Shown: piece after piece, positions 41,463 to 50,636 of the stretch
Layout of the letters: every line of letters starts with the position of its first letter
Position numbering within the stretch: position 1 is the stretch's first letter
Origin: Bacillota bacterium
GTDB lineage: Bacteria; Bacillota; SHA-98; UBA4971
Reading direction: 5' to 3'
NCBI GenBank assembly: GCA_024653485.1
Contig: JANLFY010000008.1
Span: 62,001 to 126,000, forward strand
DNA length: 64,000 bases
Translations under genes and position numbers: made by a program
Notes under the pieces: model-generated
The model's database searches: none
Told to the model about the DNA's origin: nothing
The model's input: only the letters and a program-made list of their open reading frames with translations

Positions 41463-41897
41463 ATGCGTCGAGGAGTGGTTGTCTTGGTCGAGAAGGTGCC
41501 GTCCGAATTCCAGATACCGATGCGAGCGGCTGTGCCCGCCGGGGGTGTTGACAAGGTCCGCAGCAAACCCGCTGGCGACACCGTGACCTCCGCTGCCTCT
41601 GCCCCGTCGTTCGGAGAGGTCTTGAGGCGGGAGATCGAGGGGCAGAGCGTGAGGTTTTCCGGCCATGCCCAGATGCGAATGAGGGCCAGGAACATCTCCC
41701 TTTCAGAGGTGGATATGGCAAGATTGGCCCAGGCGGTGGACAGAGCTTCCGCGAAAGGCGCGAGGGAGTCGCTCATACTCATGGACAACCTCGCACTCGT
41801 GGTGAGCATCAGGAACCGCACGGTCATAACCGCGGTGGACGGGGAGCACATCAAGGAAAACGTGTTCACCAACATCGATAGCGCGGTGATAGTGTGA
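41463..41897 (+). CDS. Conserved flagellar operon protein (TIGR02530-like)
   Basis: This small protein is found between flgD and flgE in most Bacillota flagellar loci. The C-terminal half contains the family pattern FSGHAQMRMRARNISLSEVDMARLAQAVDRASAKGARESLIL, then VVSIRNRTVITAVDG and KENVFTNIDSAVIV. Its job is not established; the position suggests a role in hook or hook-cap assembly or its control. The ATG at 41463 is used; TTG 41484 has a better GAGGAG site and is a serious alternative. Confidence 0.85.
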   Translation: MRRGVVVLVEKVPSEFQIPMRAAVPAGGVDKVRSKPAGDTVTSAASAPSFGEVLRREIEGQSVRFSGHAQMRMRARNISLSEVDMARLAQAVDRASAKGARESLILMDNLALVVSIRNRTVITAVDGEHIKENVFTNIDSAVIV

Positions 41898-41997
41898 CTG
41901 CGACGAGACCGCGCCGTGGGGCTGGACCTCTTTCGAGGGGGCCCCGGAGCCGCCGGCGACACCGGCGGCCAGCGAAGGAAGGAGGTCAAATACGACA

Positions 41998-43362
41998 ATG
42001 CTACGGTCGATGTTTGCCGGAGTCTCCGGCTCGAGATCGCACCAGGTTTGGATGGACGTCATTGGCGATAACATCGCCAACATCAACACGCCTGGCTACA
42101 AGACAGGCAGGGTTACGTTTCACGAACTCTTGGTCCAGACGATCCGTGGTGGTGGCGCCCCGGTGCAGGACGGAAGGGGAGGCATCAACCCCATGCAGGT
42201 CGGGCTCGGGACAAGCCTTAGAAGCATAGACACTTGGCACACCCAGGGCAACATCCAGGTGACCGAGGTGCCGAGCGATCTCGCCATTGATGGCATCGGG
42301 TTCTTCGTGTTGAGCGACGGGCTCAAGACGTACTTCACCCGCGACGGCAGCTTCCAGATCGGTGCTGACGGTGTACTCGTGAGCCCTGCGACTGGTTATC
42401 GAGTACAGGGCAGGCCCGTCGACCCTTCCACAGGTGAGATCGACACAACTAAACCACCCCAGGACATCAAGATCCTGATAGGACAGGTCATGGAGGCTGC
42501 TGCAACGAGGAACACCATTCTGCGCGGAAACCTTGACTCACAGGCAGTCGCTGGGGACAGCTTCAGCAGCCTTCTCCAAGTATACGATTCTCTCGGGCGG
42601 CTCCACGAGATGCCGATCACTTTCAGGAAGCTGGATCCCACAGTACAGATCAATGACCCTGCAACAGGCACCACGACGAATATCGGCGATCGGGCGTGGT
42701 ACTGGGAAGTCACAGAACCTCTTGAGCCGGTAGGAGACCCTTCTAAGGTCGACGTGGTGGGCAAGGGTTTCCTTCTATTCAACGAGAACGGCAAGGTCGA
42801 CACAGAAGCGACTGAGAACGCCTGTGAGAATGCCTTGGCGACTTATCCAGACTTGGAAGCTGGCCCGTATGATTACCCTCCTACGTTCAAGATCCTATCG
42901 ACCAATGGGTCCGCCGAACAGGACGTCAGGCTAGATGTAGAAAGCCTCACCCAGTACGCCGAACCTTCGTCGGTGTCCATGAGTTTCCAGGATGGTTTCC
43001 CCGCGGGCACTCTCGAGACGTTTGCTGCTGACGCGGATGGGGTGATCACCGGCATCTACTCCAACGGCCAGTATCGCACGCTGGCCCAGGTGGTGCTGGC
43101 GAACTTCTCGAACCCTGGCGGCCTTCTCCGGATGGGCGGAGGGTTCTACCAGGTGTCGCCCAACTCGGGCGCTCCTATAATTGGCGAGCCCATGAAAGAC
43201 GGCAAGGGCAAGATCATCGGCGGTGCCATCGAGATGTCGAACGTTGATCTTGCCAAGCAGTTCACAGACATGATCATCTCGCAGCGCGGCTTCCAGGCGA
43301 ACTCCAGGGTGATAACGACCGCTGACGAGATGTTACAGGATCTCCTGAGTCTCAAGAGATAA
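41998..43362 (+). CDS. flgE: Flagellar hook protein FlgE
   Basis: FlgE polymerises into the hook, the universal joint between rod and filament. It opens with RSMFAGVSGSRSHQVWMDVIGDNIANINTPGYK, has the flagellar basal-body FlaE-type middle domain with DLAIDGIGFFVLSDG, and ends with FTDMIISQRGFQANSRVITTADEMLQDLLSL, the C-terminal hook/rod helix. At 454 aa it is complete. A GAAGGAAGGAGG site precedes the ATG. Confidence 0.95.
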   Translation: MLRSMFAGVSGSRSHQVWMDVIGDNIANINTPGYKTGRVTFHELLVQTIRGGGAPVQDGRGGINPMQVGLGTSLRSIDTWHTQGNIQVTEVPSDLAIDGIGFFVLSDGLKTYFTRDGSFQIGADGVLVSPATGYRVQGRPVDPSTGEIDTTKPPQDIKILIGQVMEAAATRNTILRGNLDSQAVAGDSFSSLLQVYDSLGRLHEMPITFRKLDPTVQINDPATGTTTNIGDRAWYWEVTEPLEPVGDPSKVDVVGKGFLLFNENGKVDTEATENACENALATYPDLEAGPYDYPPTFKILSTNGSAEQDVRLDVESLTQYAEPSSVSMSFQDGFPAGTLETFAADADGVITGIYSNGQYRTLAQVVLANFSNPGGLLRMGGGFYQVSPNSGAPIIGEPMKDGKGKIIGGAIEMSNVDLAKQFTDMIISQRGFQANSRVITTADEMLQDLLSLKR

Positions 43363-43631
43363 CATGGTTTGCCGCGGTGCCCGCCCTGCCCGTTCCAAGT
43401 TGTCGCGGTAGGTTCGGGGCGGGGTCGGGCACCGCCTCGCCGCGTGGATGAGCGCGAGCGCGATAAGATGGCTTGAAGAGGGGCGGCGTAACACGGAATT
43501 GACCATCTCGGACGGAGACGCAGGCGGAAAGAGGAGCCGTACAAATTGGCCTCAAGCAGGTATCTGAATCAGAGGACAGGCTGACTCGTTGCAGCAGCCG
43601 GGACTCGACACAAAGAAGGGCGGCGCATCGG

Positions 43632-43853
43632 ATGATCAGGGTACACCGGCTTGACGGGTCCGAGATCGTGGTGAACGCAGATCTGATAGAGACTATCGAG
43701 GCGACCCCGGATACCATCATCACGCTCACCACCGGCAAGAAGCTCGTTGTAAGGGACGCTGTTGACGAGGTGGTGGCGGCTGTGGTTGCCCACAAGAGGG
43801 CGATCGCGCTAGGGCAAGGGATACCGGACACCGGAGGAGCGGCGCGCACGTAG
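43632..43853 (+). CDS. flbD: FlbD-family flagellar protein
   Basis: This 73-residue protein matches the small Bacillota FlbD family (not the Caulobacter NtrC-like FlbD). It has MIRVHRLDGSEIVVNADLIETIEATPDTIITLTTGKKLVVRD and a helical end. The family is conserved between flgE and motA or fliL and its function is unknown, with a swarming role reported for a Bacillus relative. The 270 bases before it and 254 after it contain no other gene I can support, making this the loosest part of the locus. Confidence 0.88.
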   Translation: MIRVHRLDGSEIVVNADLIETIEATPDTIITLTTGKKLVVRDAVDEVVAAVVAHKRAIALGQGIPDTGGAART

Positions 43854-44107
43854 AGGGCCAGGTGCCTGATCTGCGGAGGCCGGTCAGGTTTTGTCGCGTG
43901 ACGCACCAGGGTGTTGGCCGGGGCGCCCTAGCAGACACGGCCGGAAACAGGGCTTTGCTCCGGACCACGGGCGGCTTCACCGGGCATGAGGGCTGTGGGG
44001 GATTGGTTCGCGGATGACGCGGACACGCGACGGTGCCCGGGCGGGTTTGCCTCATCACTACGGCACTGCGACTGATGCAGGTGCCACTCGACTCACGGGG
44101 GCATGAC

Positions 44108-44956
44108 ATGGACCTTACGACTTTCATCGGGATCGTCGCTGGACTCGTGCTTGTGGGTGTGGCCATCGAGGTGGGTGGGTCGCTCCAGAGCTTCATCGAC
44201 CTTCCGTCGGTGATGATCACGATCGGTGGCACCGTGGCTGCGACGCTCATCAGCTTTCGTTTGGATGACATCAAGAACGTGCTGAGGGTCACGAAAGTCG
44301 CGTTCACGCGCCGTCCAACGCAGCTCACAGAGGTCATGGTGCAGATCATCTCCCTGGCAGAACTTGCGCGGCGTGAGGGTCTCCTTGCGCTGGACAACAG
44401 CCTGGACAAGGTGAAGGACGACTTCTTGAGACACGGCTTGCAGCTAGTGGTGGATGGAGTGGATGCGACGGTGATACGGGAGGTTCTGGAGACAGACCTC
44501 GACGCCATCGAAGAGCGCCACAAGATGGGGAGAAAGCTGTTCGATCAAATGGCGCTTTTCGCCCCTGCGTTCGGCATGATCGGGACGCTCATCGGGCTCA
44601 TACAGATGTTGCGGAACATAAACGATCCGAGCGCCATTGGCCCTGGCATGGCGGTCGCGCTCGTCACGACGTTTTACGGGGCCATGCTCGCATATCTCGT
44701 GTTCATGCCCATCTCAGGGAAGCTGGCGGTGCGGGGGTCAGAGGAAGCTCTGGAGAAGCAGATCCTCATTGAGGGCGTCCTCGCGATTCAGTCAGGAGAC
44801 AACCCGAGGATCGTTGAGGAGAAGCTCAGGGCATTCCTGCCTCCCGCCACGAGAGCGCGGGTGGCTTATAAGAGAGGGGTGCATGCGACAGGTAAGCCCG
44901 GCTCCGCGAGGGCAACCGGTGGCCCCGGGAAGGAAACGGCTGGTGCAAAGACATGA
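44108..44956 (+). CDS. motA: Flagellar stator protein MotA
   Basis: MotA is the four-helix stator subunit that converts ion flow into torque. Helices are visible at FIGIVAGLVLVGVAIEVGG, VMITIGGTVAATLISF, FAPAFGMIGTLIGLIQML and GMAVALVTTFYGAMLAYLVFMPISGKL. The cytoplasmic loop carries the FliG-contacting charged region. A Gly/Ala/Arg/Lys-rich tail of about 30 residues follows. The ATG at 44108 is preferred over an upstream in-frame start because it begins directly before helix 1 and follows ACGGGGG. Its stop overlaps motB. Confidence 0.94.
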   Translation: MDLTTFIGIVAGLVLVGVAIEVGGSLQSFIDLPSVMITIGGTVAATLISFRLDDIKNVLRVTKVAFTRRPTQLTEVMVQIISLAELARREGLLALDNSLDKVKDDFLRHGLQLVVDGVDATVIREVLETDLDAIEERHKMGRKLFDQMALFAPAFGMIGTLIGLIQMLRNINDPSAIGPGMAVALVTTFYGAMLAYLVFMPISGKLAVRGSEEALEKQILIEGVLAIQSGDNPRIVEEKLRAFLPPATRARVAYKRGVHATGKPGSARATGGPGKETAGAKT

Positions 44957-45705
44957 GACGCAAGAGGTCGGGTGACGAGGAATCAGGTGGAAGCCCGCCC
45001 TGGATAACGTCATATGCGGACATGACACAACTGTTGTTGACCTTCTTCGTGCTCCTGTTCGCGTTCTCGTCCATCGACGCGATCAAGTTCCGGCAGGCGG
45101 TCATATCGCTTCAGGGCGCGCTTGGCGTGCTCACAGGCGGGCCCCAGCTCCTGAACCCGGGTGAGATGCCGGTTCCAAAGCCTCCGAGCGATATCCGACC
45201 TTCGGGGAAGTCCCAAGTCGAGCTCGAGGGGGTCATGGAGGAACTCCAATCTTTCTTGGAGGCTCAGGCGCTCGCCGAGGACGTGCACCTCGAGATCACG
45301 GAGCGAGGCCTCGTGGTCAGCTTCATGGACAAGGTTCTATTCGATCTCGGCCAGGCAGACCTGCGCCCGGAGGCTCGGCGCGTCCTTGCGGAAGTCGCTC
45401 ACATCTTGCGCAGACTTCCGAACGACATAAGGATCGAGGGACACACGTGCGATCTGCCCATACGCACGGCGAAATTCCCATCGAACTGGGAGCTGTCTAC
45501 CTCGAGGGCGTGCACCGTGCTAAGGTACTTCATCGAGAGCGCGGCCCTTGCTCCGGACAGGTTTACCGCTATGGGGTACGGCGAGTACAGGCCGAAAGTG
45601 CCGAATACGAGCGAGGCAAATAGGGCCCTGAATCGCAGGGTGGATATCGTCATCCTGAAAGAGAAGGAGAAGATGGTGCTTCCGGAGCAGGCCTCCGGGG
45701 AATAG
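44953..45705 (+). CDS. motB: Flagellar stator protein MotB
   Basis: MotB anchors the stator to peptidoglycan and forms the ion channel with MotA. The single membrane helix starts SYADMTQLLLTFFVLLFAFSSID with the essential Asp at residue 23. A linker follows, then an OmpA-like peptidoglycan-binding domain (IRIEGHTCDLPIR; NWELSTSRACTVLRYFIE; NRRVDIVIL). The helix does not by itself say whether protons or sodium drive it. It starts in an ATGA overlap with motA. Confidence 0.94.
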   Translation: MRRKRSGDEESGGSPPWITSYADMTQLLLTFFVLLFAFSSIDAIKFRQAVISLQGALGVLTGGPQLLNPGEMPVPKPPSDIRPSGKSQVELEGVMEELQSFLEAQALAEDVHLEITERGLVVSFMDKVLFDLGQADLRPEARRVLAEVAHILRRLPNDIRIEGHTCDLPIRTAKFPSNWELSTSRACTVLRYFIESAALAPDRFTAMGYGEYRPKVPNTSEANRALNRRVDIVILKEKEKMVLPEQASGE

Positions 45706-45709
45706 GGGG

Positions 45710-46462
45710 ATGAGCTTGCCAACGGGTGTCTCAGGTTATCAAAAGCCTGTGTCGAGCCAAGTTGCGACGTCTGGCGCCTCGAGCCGCGTGCCTGCCACCG
45801 GCGCGGACCGCGCGGGAACGGATCCAGGGAAGACCGCTGCGACGGCGCGGAGCCAGACGGGAGCTGCTGCCGCAGGGTCCAAGCCTCCGGCGAAGGACGG
45901 CTGGGAGGTGCCCGAGAGGCCCGCAGGAGTGGCCTCCGCGAGAGACCTTCGTGCTATGCAGGGGCAACAGCAGGAGGCGAGGGCCCGCAAGCGGAGACTG
46001 CCTCCGGTCATGGTCGTGGGCGGCGTGGTGTTCTGCCTTGCCGCGGCAGCCGGGGCGCTATGGTACACTCGCGGAGCGAACCGACAGGCGGGTATCGGAG
46101 CGAATGGCGCCAGTGTTGCGAACGCGACGAAGCAGGAGCAGAAGCCGGGTCCGACGTACTCGTTCCAGCCGTTCATAGTCAACGTGGCCGGCACAGACGG
46201 AACGCGTTATCTGAAGGCATCCATCAGTGTGGAATGCGCGGACAAGAAGGCAAGTGCAGACATCGCGGCGGTGGAATACAAAGTGAGGGATGCCGTCATT
46301 GCGGTCCTGTCCGCCTGCGACTTGGACGAGCTGACCGACGTATCGAGAAGGGACGCGATAAGAAGCCGTGTGGCCGAGGCGATAGAGAGAGCGCTCCCCG
46401 GCGACGACAAGAGGTCGCCTCGTGTGAGGGGTGTGTACTTCCTCGAGTTTGTCATTCAGTGA
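45710..46462 (+). CDS. fliL: Flagellar basal body-associated protein FliL with long N-terminal extension
   Basis: FliL surrounds or supports the stator at the inner membrane. The membrane helix is at about residues 98-118 (MVVGGVVFCLAAAAGALWY), followed by the periplasmic FliL domain (TYSFQPFIVNVAGTDGTRYLKASISVEC; VRDAVIAVLSACDLDELTD; VRGVYFLEFVIQ). The cytoplasmic part before the helix is about 97 residues of Ala/Gly/Ser/Thr-rich, probably disordered sequence, whereas typical FliL has 10-20. The start is ATG 45710; TTG 45716 is possible. Confidence 0.88.
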   Translation: MSLPTGVSGYQKPVSSQVATSGASSRVPATGADRAGTDPGKTAATARSQTGAAAAGSKPPAKDGWEVPERPAGVASARDLRAMQGQQQEARARKRRLPPVMVVGGVVFCLAAAAGALWYTRGANRQAGIGANGASVANATKQEQKPGPTYSFQPFIVNVAGTDGTRYLKASISVECADKKASADIAAVEYKVRDAVIAVLSACDLDELTDVSRRDAIRSRVAEAIERALPGDDKRSPRVRGVYFLEFVIQ

Positions 46463-46484
46463 CCCTGGACGTGGGGGCGGGAAC

Positions 46485-47483
46485 TTGGACGAGATCCTTT
46501 CTCAAGAGGAGATTAACGCTCTGCTCTCTTCGTTCGCGAAGCAGGAAGTGGAGCGCGCCGCAAAGAGCGGGAACGGCAAGAAGAAGCAGGTGCGGCCGTA
46601 TGATTTCCGCCGTCCCGACAAGCTGTCCAAGGAGCAGCTGCGCACCATTGAGATGATACACGAGACCTTCGCTCGGTTGCTTACGACGTGGATGTCCACG
46701 TATCTGAGGCTGCCGGTCAGGGTCACGCTGACATCAAGTGAGCAGATGTCCTTCGACGAGTTCTCGTCGTCCTTGCCAATCCCCGGCGTCATAGCGGTTT
46801 TCAACATCAGCCCGCCGGACGGTGAGGCCATCCTCTCCCTGGAGCCACTTCTTGCCTTCGGCATGCTCGATAGGGTGCTGGGGGGACCGGGCCAAGCCAA
46901 GGGCAAGCCTCGCGAGCTCACCGATATAGAGCAGCGTCTCATGCAGGATCTCACAGCGAAGGTGCTGGACTTGCTTACCCGTGCGTGGTCCGACGTGACG
47001 GCCTTCTCAGCGCGGCTCGAGAATATAGTCGCGAGCCCCCAATTCGCGCAGATCACGGCCGAGACGGAAACCGTCGGCACAGTGTCTCTCCAGGTCACCT
47101 TGGGCGAGATCACGGGCGGTGTCACGCTGTGCTATCCGTACCCCGTTCTTCAGCCGGTGCTGCCGAGGCTTGTGGCGACGCGGTGGTTCAAGAAACAGAC
47201 CGGGCGAGGTGCGGAGGCTAGCTCGGCGGAGGCCATCAGGCAGCGTCTGGCGAACGTTCAGGTGCCCGTGACCGTGGAACTTGGCCAAGCCACCGTCCTA
47301 GTGGGCGACTTCCTCGACCTTGCGGTGGGGGACATCATCAAGCTCGACTCCAGGCGCGGCGAAGACCTCGTTGTGCGGGTGGGTGGAGGAGCCAAGTTCG
47401 TGGCGCGACCAGGGGTAATCGGGAAGAGGCTTGCGTTCCAGGTGTCGCGCGTTCTGTACGACAGGGGAGGGACCTTGAGATGA
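46485..47483 (+). CDS. fliM: Flagellar motor switch protein FliM
   Basis: FliM is the middle C-ring subunit that binds CheY-P and FliG. The start LDEILSQEEINALLSSF is the conserved CheY-binding peptide, here initiated by TTG at 46485 behind GGGGGCGGG. The CheC-like middle domain and the C-terminal surface-presentation domain (NVQVPVTVELGQATVLVGDFLDLAVGDIIKLD) are both present. At 332 aa it is full length. It overlaps fliN by four bases. Confidence 0.94.
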   Translation: MDEILSQEEINALLSSFAKQEVERAAKSGNGKKKQVRPYDFRRPDKLSKEQLRTIEMIHETFARLLTTWMSTYLRLPVRVTLTSSEQMSFDEFSSSLPIPGVIAVFNISPPDGEAILSLEPLLAFGMLDRVLGGPGQAKGKPRELTDIEQRLMQDLTAKVLDLLTRAWSDVTAFSARLENIVASPQFAQITAETETVGTVSLQVTLGEITGGVTLCYPYPVLQPVLPRLVATRWFKKQTGRGAEASSAEAIRQRLANVQVPVTVELGQATVLVGDFLDLAVGDIIKLDSRRGEDLVVRVGGGAKFVARPGVIGKRLAFQVSRVLYDRGGTLR

Positions 47484-48100
47484 TCGATGACCCAGTTGGC
47501 GAGGGGACGAGTGTCGCGCCTGATCCGGACGACGTGGGGGCCCCGGAACCACTTGGAGAACGGGCGGGAAATGGTGCAGGCCCAGGCCAAGGCTCAGGTC
47601 CAGGTCCAGGCCCAGGCCCGGGCGCGGGCGCGGTCACGGGCACGGGCGCACGCGCAGGCGTAGGCGCAGACTTGGGCGCAGGAGCAGACGCATGGACAGA
47701 TACAGGAGCGGATGAAGACGCGTTCGCAAACGCCCGGGGCCGCGCTGTCGCGAACGAGGCGCCTAGGTCCAGCCTGGAGAGGGCGTTCGAGAGGGCGGAA
47801 TTCGCGCCGTTCGGCGACAGGCAACGCCAGGGAAGCCACAGCAATATCGATCTCCTGCTCGACGTGCCTCTACCCGTGACAGTCGAATTGGGAAGGACGA
47901 GCATGACCATACGCGACATCCTCGACCTCGCCCCGGGTTCCGTTGTGGAGCTGGACAGGGTGGCCGGTGAGCCGGTAGACATCCTGGTCAATGGGAAGCT
48001 GGTGGCGCGAGGGGAAGTCGTGGTCATTGACGAGAACTTCGGCGTTCGCGTCGTGGACATCATCGCTCCTGCGGAAAGGTTGAGTGGCACCAAGGCGTGA
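47480..48100 (+). CDS. fliN: Flagellar motor switch protein FliN with repeat-rich N-terminus
   Basis: FliN forms the base of the C-ring. Only the C-terminal SpoA domain (about residues 125-200) is conserved: LLLDVPLPVTVELGRTSMTIRDILDLAPGSVVELDRVAGEPVDILVNGKLVARGEVVVIDENFGVRV. The first 120 residues are Gly/Pro/Ala-rich, with GPGPGPGP and GAGA stretches from a hexanucleotide repeat. There is no CheC-type domain, so this is FliN, not the Bacillus-type FliY. It starts in an ATGA overlap with fliM. Confidence 0.9.
   Translation: MIDDPVGEGTSVAPDPDDVGAPEPLGERAGNGAGPGQGSGPGPGPGPGAGAVTGTGARAGVGADLGAGADAWTDTGADEDAFANARGRAVANEAPRSSLERAFERAEFAPFGDRQRQGSHSNIDLLLDVPLPVTVELGRTSMTIRDILDLAPGSVVELDRVAGEPVDILVNGKLVARGEVVVIDENFGVRVVDIIAPAERLSGTKA
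47577..47634 (+). repeat. 6-bp microsatellite-like repeat inside fliN
   Basis: About nine units of the type CAGGCC or CAGGTC, grading into CGGGCG, run in frame and encode alternating Gly-Pro/Gln/Ser and Gly-Ala dipeptides. Confidence 0.75.
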
Positions 48101-48139
48101 CGTGCCTTTGTTTGAACCGGCTCGGAGGTGGCAGCTGCT

Positions 48140-48550
48140 GTGGACGTGGTCGTGACGGGAATCCGGCTCGCAGTGAGTCTTGCGCTGGTCATCGCCCTCA
48201 TATACCTTGTCGGGTTGGCTCTGCGGTCCCTGCAGTGGCGACGTGCCGGAAGGAGGGGTCGTCCGGCCATGGAGCTGTGCGAGTCGCTGCCCCTCGGGCC
48301 GGGGCGGGCAGTGCACCTGGTGCGGGTCGGGGACAGGCTCCTCGTTCTTGGGGCCACGGGAACGCACGTTTCGATGCTGGCGGAGTTGGCTCCGGGTTCA
48401 CTGGACGAAGCGGAACGACAAGAGGGCCCCGCTGGGGCCGCCGATTCCGAAAGCGGGCGGAGGTTCCATGAGGTTCTGAAGGCATACATGGGGCGCTTTG
48501 GAGACTCTGAGGACTCGGGAGAGGACACCGGTGAAGGCGACATCCGATAG
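48140..48550 (+). CDS. fliO: Flagellar biosynthetic protein FliO
   Basis: FliO helps assemble the FliP ring of the export gate. The protein has one N-terminal membrane helix ([25 protein letters not shown]) followed by a small cytoplasmic beta domain ([40 protein letters not shown]), the FliO pattern, and a charged tail. The GTG at 48140 is chosen because GGAGGTGG lies seven bases upstream; an in-frame GTG four codons earlier overlaps that site. The 3' end overlaps fliP. Confidence 0.85.
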   Translation: MDVVVTGIRLAVSLALVIALIYLVGLALRSLQWRRAGRRGRPAMELCESLPLGPGRAVHLVRVGDRLLVLGATGTHVSMLAELAPGSLDEAERQEGPAGAADSESGRRFHEVLKAYMGRFGDSEDSGEDTGEGDIR

Positions 48551-49445
48551 AGGGAAAGCAAGGGTCGTGGCAGCTCTCTCAGGACGTTTCCTGCCGCTCG
48601 TCGCGGTGTCGATCGTTTGCGCGCTCGTCCTCGGGACGATTCCCGCACCGCTGGGCGGGGAGGCGGCGCACGCACAGGCCACGACGGCGCAGACCCAGGC
48701 ACAGACTCCGGCGACGGCCATGCCCATCCCGGCACGGGTGGGGCCCACCGTCGACATCGGGGGAATGTTGCCTCTGCCCAGGATAGAGGTGGGAGTTGAG
48801 TCGGCGGACAGCCCGAAGGAAGTCTCGACGTCCCTCCAGATTCTCGCGCTCTTGACCGTGCTGACCCTTGCGCCCGCCATTCTCGTTATGCTCACCTCTT
48901 TCACGAGGATCATCATAGTGCTTTCGTTCGTCCGGAGCGCCATGGGCTCACAGCAAGTACCGCCGAACCAGGTTCTCATAGGGCTTGCTCTCTTCCTCAC
49001 GTTCTTCGTTATGGCGCCGACGCTGGGGGCAGCCAACGAACAAGCGCTTCAGCCGTACCTGCAGGGGGAGATCTCACAGCAGGTGGCGCTCGACCGCGCG
49101 GCCGCGCCGCTACGCGAGTTCATGCTCAGGCAGACCCGGGAAAAAGACATCGCGCTCTTCACAGCGCTCGCGAAAGCGAAGCAGCCTGCGAACCCGTCGG
49201 AGGTGCCGCTTCTCGTGCTGATTCCGGCGTTCACGATAAGTGAGCTCAAGACCGCCTTCGAGATCGGGTTTCTCATATACGTTCCGTTCCTCGTCATCGA
49301 CATGGTCGTTGCGAGCGTCTTGATGTCAATGGGCATGCTGATGCTGCCGCCCGTGATGATTTCCTTGCCTTTCAAGTTGTTGCTGTTCGTGATGGTGGAC
49401 GGATGGAACCTCGTTATCGGATCGTTGCTCCGCAGCTTTCACTAG
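48531..49445 (+). CDS. fliP: Flagellar biosynthetic protein FliP
   Basis: FliP is the core pentamer of the export gate in the inner membrane. It has a signal-like N-terminal helix ([20 protein letters not shown]), an Ala/Thr/Gln-rich linker, and the conserved body: [58 protein letters not shown], and the end [29 protein letters not shown]. The GTG at 48531 is supported by GGAGAGG upstream, inside fliO. Length (304 aa) fits long-linker homologues. Confidence 0.95.
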   Translation: MKATSDRGKARVVAALSGRFLPLVAVSIVCALVLGTIPAPLGGEAAHAQATTAQTQAQTPATAMPIPARVGPTVDIGGMLPLPRIEVGVESADSPKEVSTSLQILALLTVLTLAPAILVMLTSFTRIIIVLSFVRSAMGSQQVPPNQVLIGLALFLTFFVMAPTLGAANEQALQPYLQGEISQQVALDRAAAPLREFMLRQTREKDIALFTALAKAKQPANPSEVPLLVLIPAFTISELKTAFEIGFLIYVPFLVIDMVVASVLMSMGMLMLPPVMISLPFKLLLFVMVDGWNLVIGSLLRSFH

Positions 49446-49483
49446 ACGGGATTTTGACGCATGCGCACGGCGGGTGATCGGTT

Positions 49484-49753
49484 GTGACGGAAGAGGTCAT
49501 AGCGGGGATCGGTCAACGCGCCATATTCGTGACCCTGGAGGTCGCAGCGCCTGTTCTCTTGTTTGCTCTCGTTGCGGGTCTTCTCGTCAGCATCTTCCAG
49601 GCGGTGACGCAAATCCAGGAGATGACTCTCGCATTGGTGCCGAAGATCCTTGCGGTCATATTGGCGCTCGTGGTGTTCGGGCCTTGGATGATGCGTATGC
49701 TCGTCGAGTTCACGCGAGAGCTGTTCACGAACCTGCCGAATTACGTGTTGTAG
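49484..49753 (+). CDS. fliQ: Flagellar biosynthetic protein FliQ
   Basis: FliQ is a two-helix gate subunit. The 89 residues contain both membrane helices (VAAPVLLFALVAGLLVSIFQAVTQIQEMTLALVPKILAVILALVVFGPWM) with the family motif TQIQEMTL between them. The start is GTG at 49484. It lies between fliP and fliR as in nearly all bacteria. Confidence 0.95.
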   Translation: MTEEVIAGIGQRAIFVTLEVAAPVLLFALVAGLLVSIFQAVTQIQEMTLALVPKILAVILALVVFGPWMMRMLVEFTRELFTNLPNYVL

Positions 49754-49795
49754 GCATGGCCCGACGTTTGTCCGAGGTTTGTACGAGCTGCAAGC

Positions 49796-49822
49796 GTTCA
49801 AAGACGTCCGTTCAAAGACGTC
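49796..49822 (+). repeat. 14-bp direct repeat between fliQ and fliR
   Basis: GTTCAAAGACGTC occurs at 49796 and 49810, in direct tandem in the 100-base gap ahead of the fliR ribosome site. No function is apparent. Confidence 0.5.
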
Positions 49823-49853
49823 AAAGAGTCATGAGTCGCGGAGGAGCGAGCTC

Positions 49854-50633
49854 GTGGGGGTCGTTGATTCCGCCATCACTAGTGTGCAAACGTACCTTCT
49901 GGTTCTGGCGCGGATAGGCGGGGTCTTTGGGCTAGCGCCGGTCTTCGGGAGCCACAACGTGCCGCTGCAAGTAAAAGCGGGCTTGTCCGCCGTGCTCGGC
50001 CTGGTCGTGACTCCCTTAGTACAGACGCCTCCGTCAGGCTATCCAACGGATATCGTTGCGTACGCCATATGTGTGGGGCGAGAGGTCCTCGTGGGCGCGA
50101 TCATCGGCTACGTGGCTTCGCTCTTCATGGTGGCGGTTCAACTCGCTGGCCAGCTCGTGGACATCCAGATCGGGTTCGGTCTCGTGAACGTGGTGGACCC
50201 CGTGGCGAACAGGCAAGTCACGGTCATGGGCCAGTTTCAGTACCTTCTGGCAATGCTGCTCTTTCTCGTGTTCAACGGCCACCACGCGGTCCTCGCCGGG
50301 CTCGTCGAGAGCTACGCGGTCGCGCCCGTGTCGGGCTTCTCCCTCACCGCGAGGCTGGAAGCTGGCGTGGTCAGGATGTTCTGTGACACTCTCGTGGTGG
50401 CGTTCAAGATAGCCGCGCCGGTCACGTGTACACTGCTTTTGACCGACGTAGTCATGGCGGTGCTCGCCAGGACGGTGCCGCAGATGAACATCTTCATCGT
50501 GGGCCTTCCGCTGAAGATAGGGGTGGGACTCCTCACCGTGGTGGTGGCTTTGCCACTATTCGTCATGGTCCTTAGGGGCGCGTTCAGTGGACTGCAGCGA
50601 GATATCCTTGCCCTGTTCGGAGGTGCAAGATAG
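49854..50633 (+). CDS. fliR: Flagellar biosynthetic protein FliR
   Basis: FliR completes the FliPQR export gate. The protein has six hydrophobic segments, including LVLARIGGVFGLAPVFGSHNVPLQVKAGLSAVL near the start, QLAGQLVDIQIGFGLVNVVDP in the middle and the family signature VPQMNIFIVGLPLKIGVGLLTV. The GTG at 49854 follows GGAGGAGCG; the longer frame over the repeat region is rejected. It is 259 aa, normal length. Confidence 0.94.
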   Translation: MGVVDSAITSVQTYLLVLARIGGVFGLAPVFGSHNVPLQVKAGLSAVLGLVVTPLVQTPPSGYPTDIVAYAICVGREVLVGAIIGYVASLFMVAVQLAGQLVDIQIGFGLVNVVDPVANRQVTVMGQFQYLLAMLLFLVFNGHHAVLAGLVESYAVAPVSGFSLTARLEAGVVRMFCDTLVVAFKIAAPVTCTLLLTDVVMAVLARTVPQMNIFIVGLPLKIGVGLLTVVVALPLFVMVLRGAFSGLQRDILALFGGAR

Positions 50634-50636
50634 GCG

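Noticed and set aside
43363-44107. A SigD promoter around flbD and motA
   Set aside because: A CGCGATAAG element near 43460 resembles the -10, but no TAAA-type -35 lies at the required distance.
47338-48735. A 465-codon minus-strand frame across fliM-fliN-fliO
   Set aside because: Ser/Pro/Arg-rich composition typical of antisense to GC-rich genes, and it covers parts of several conserved genes.
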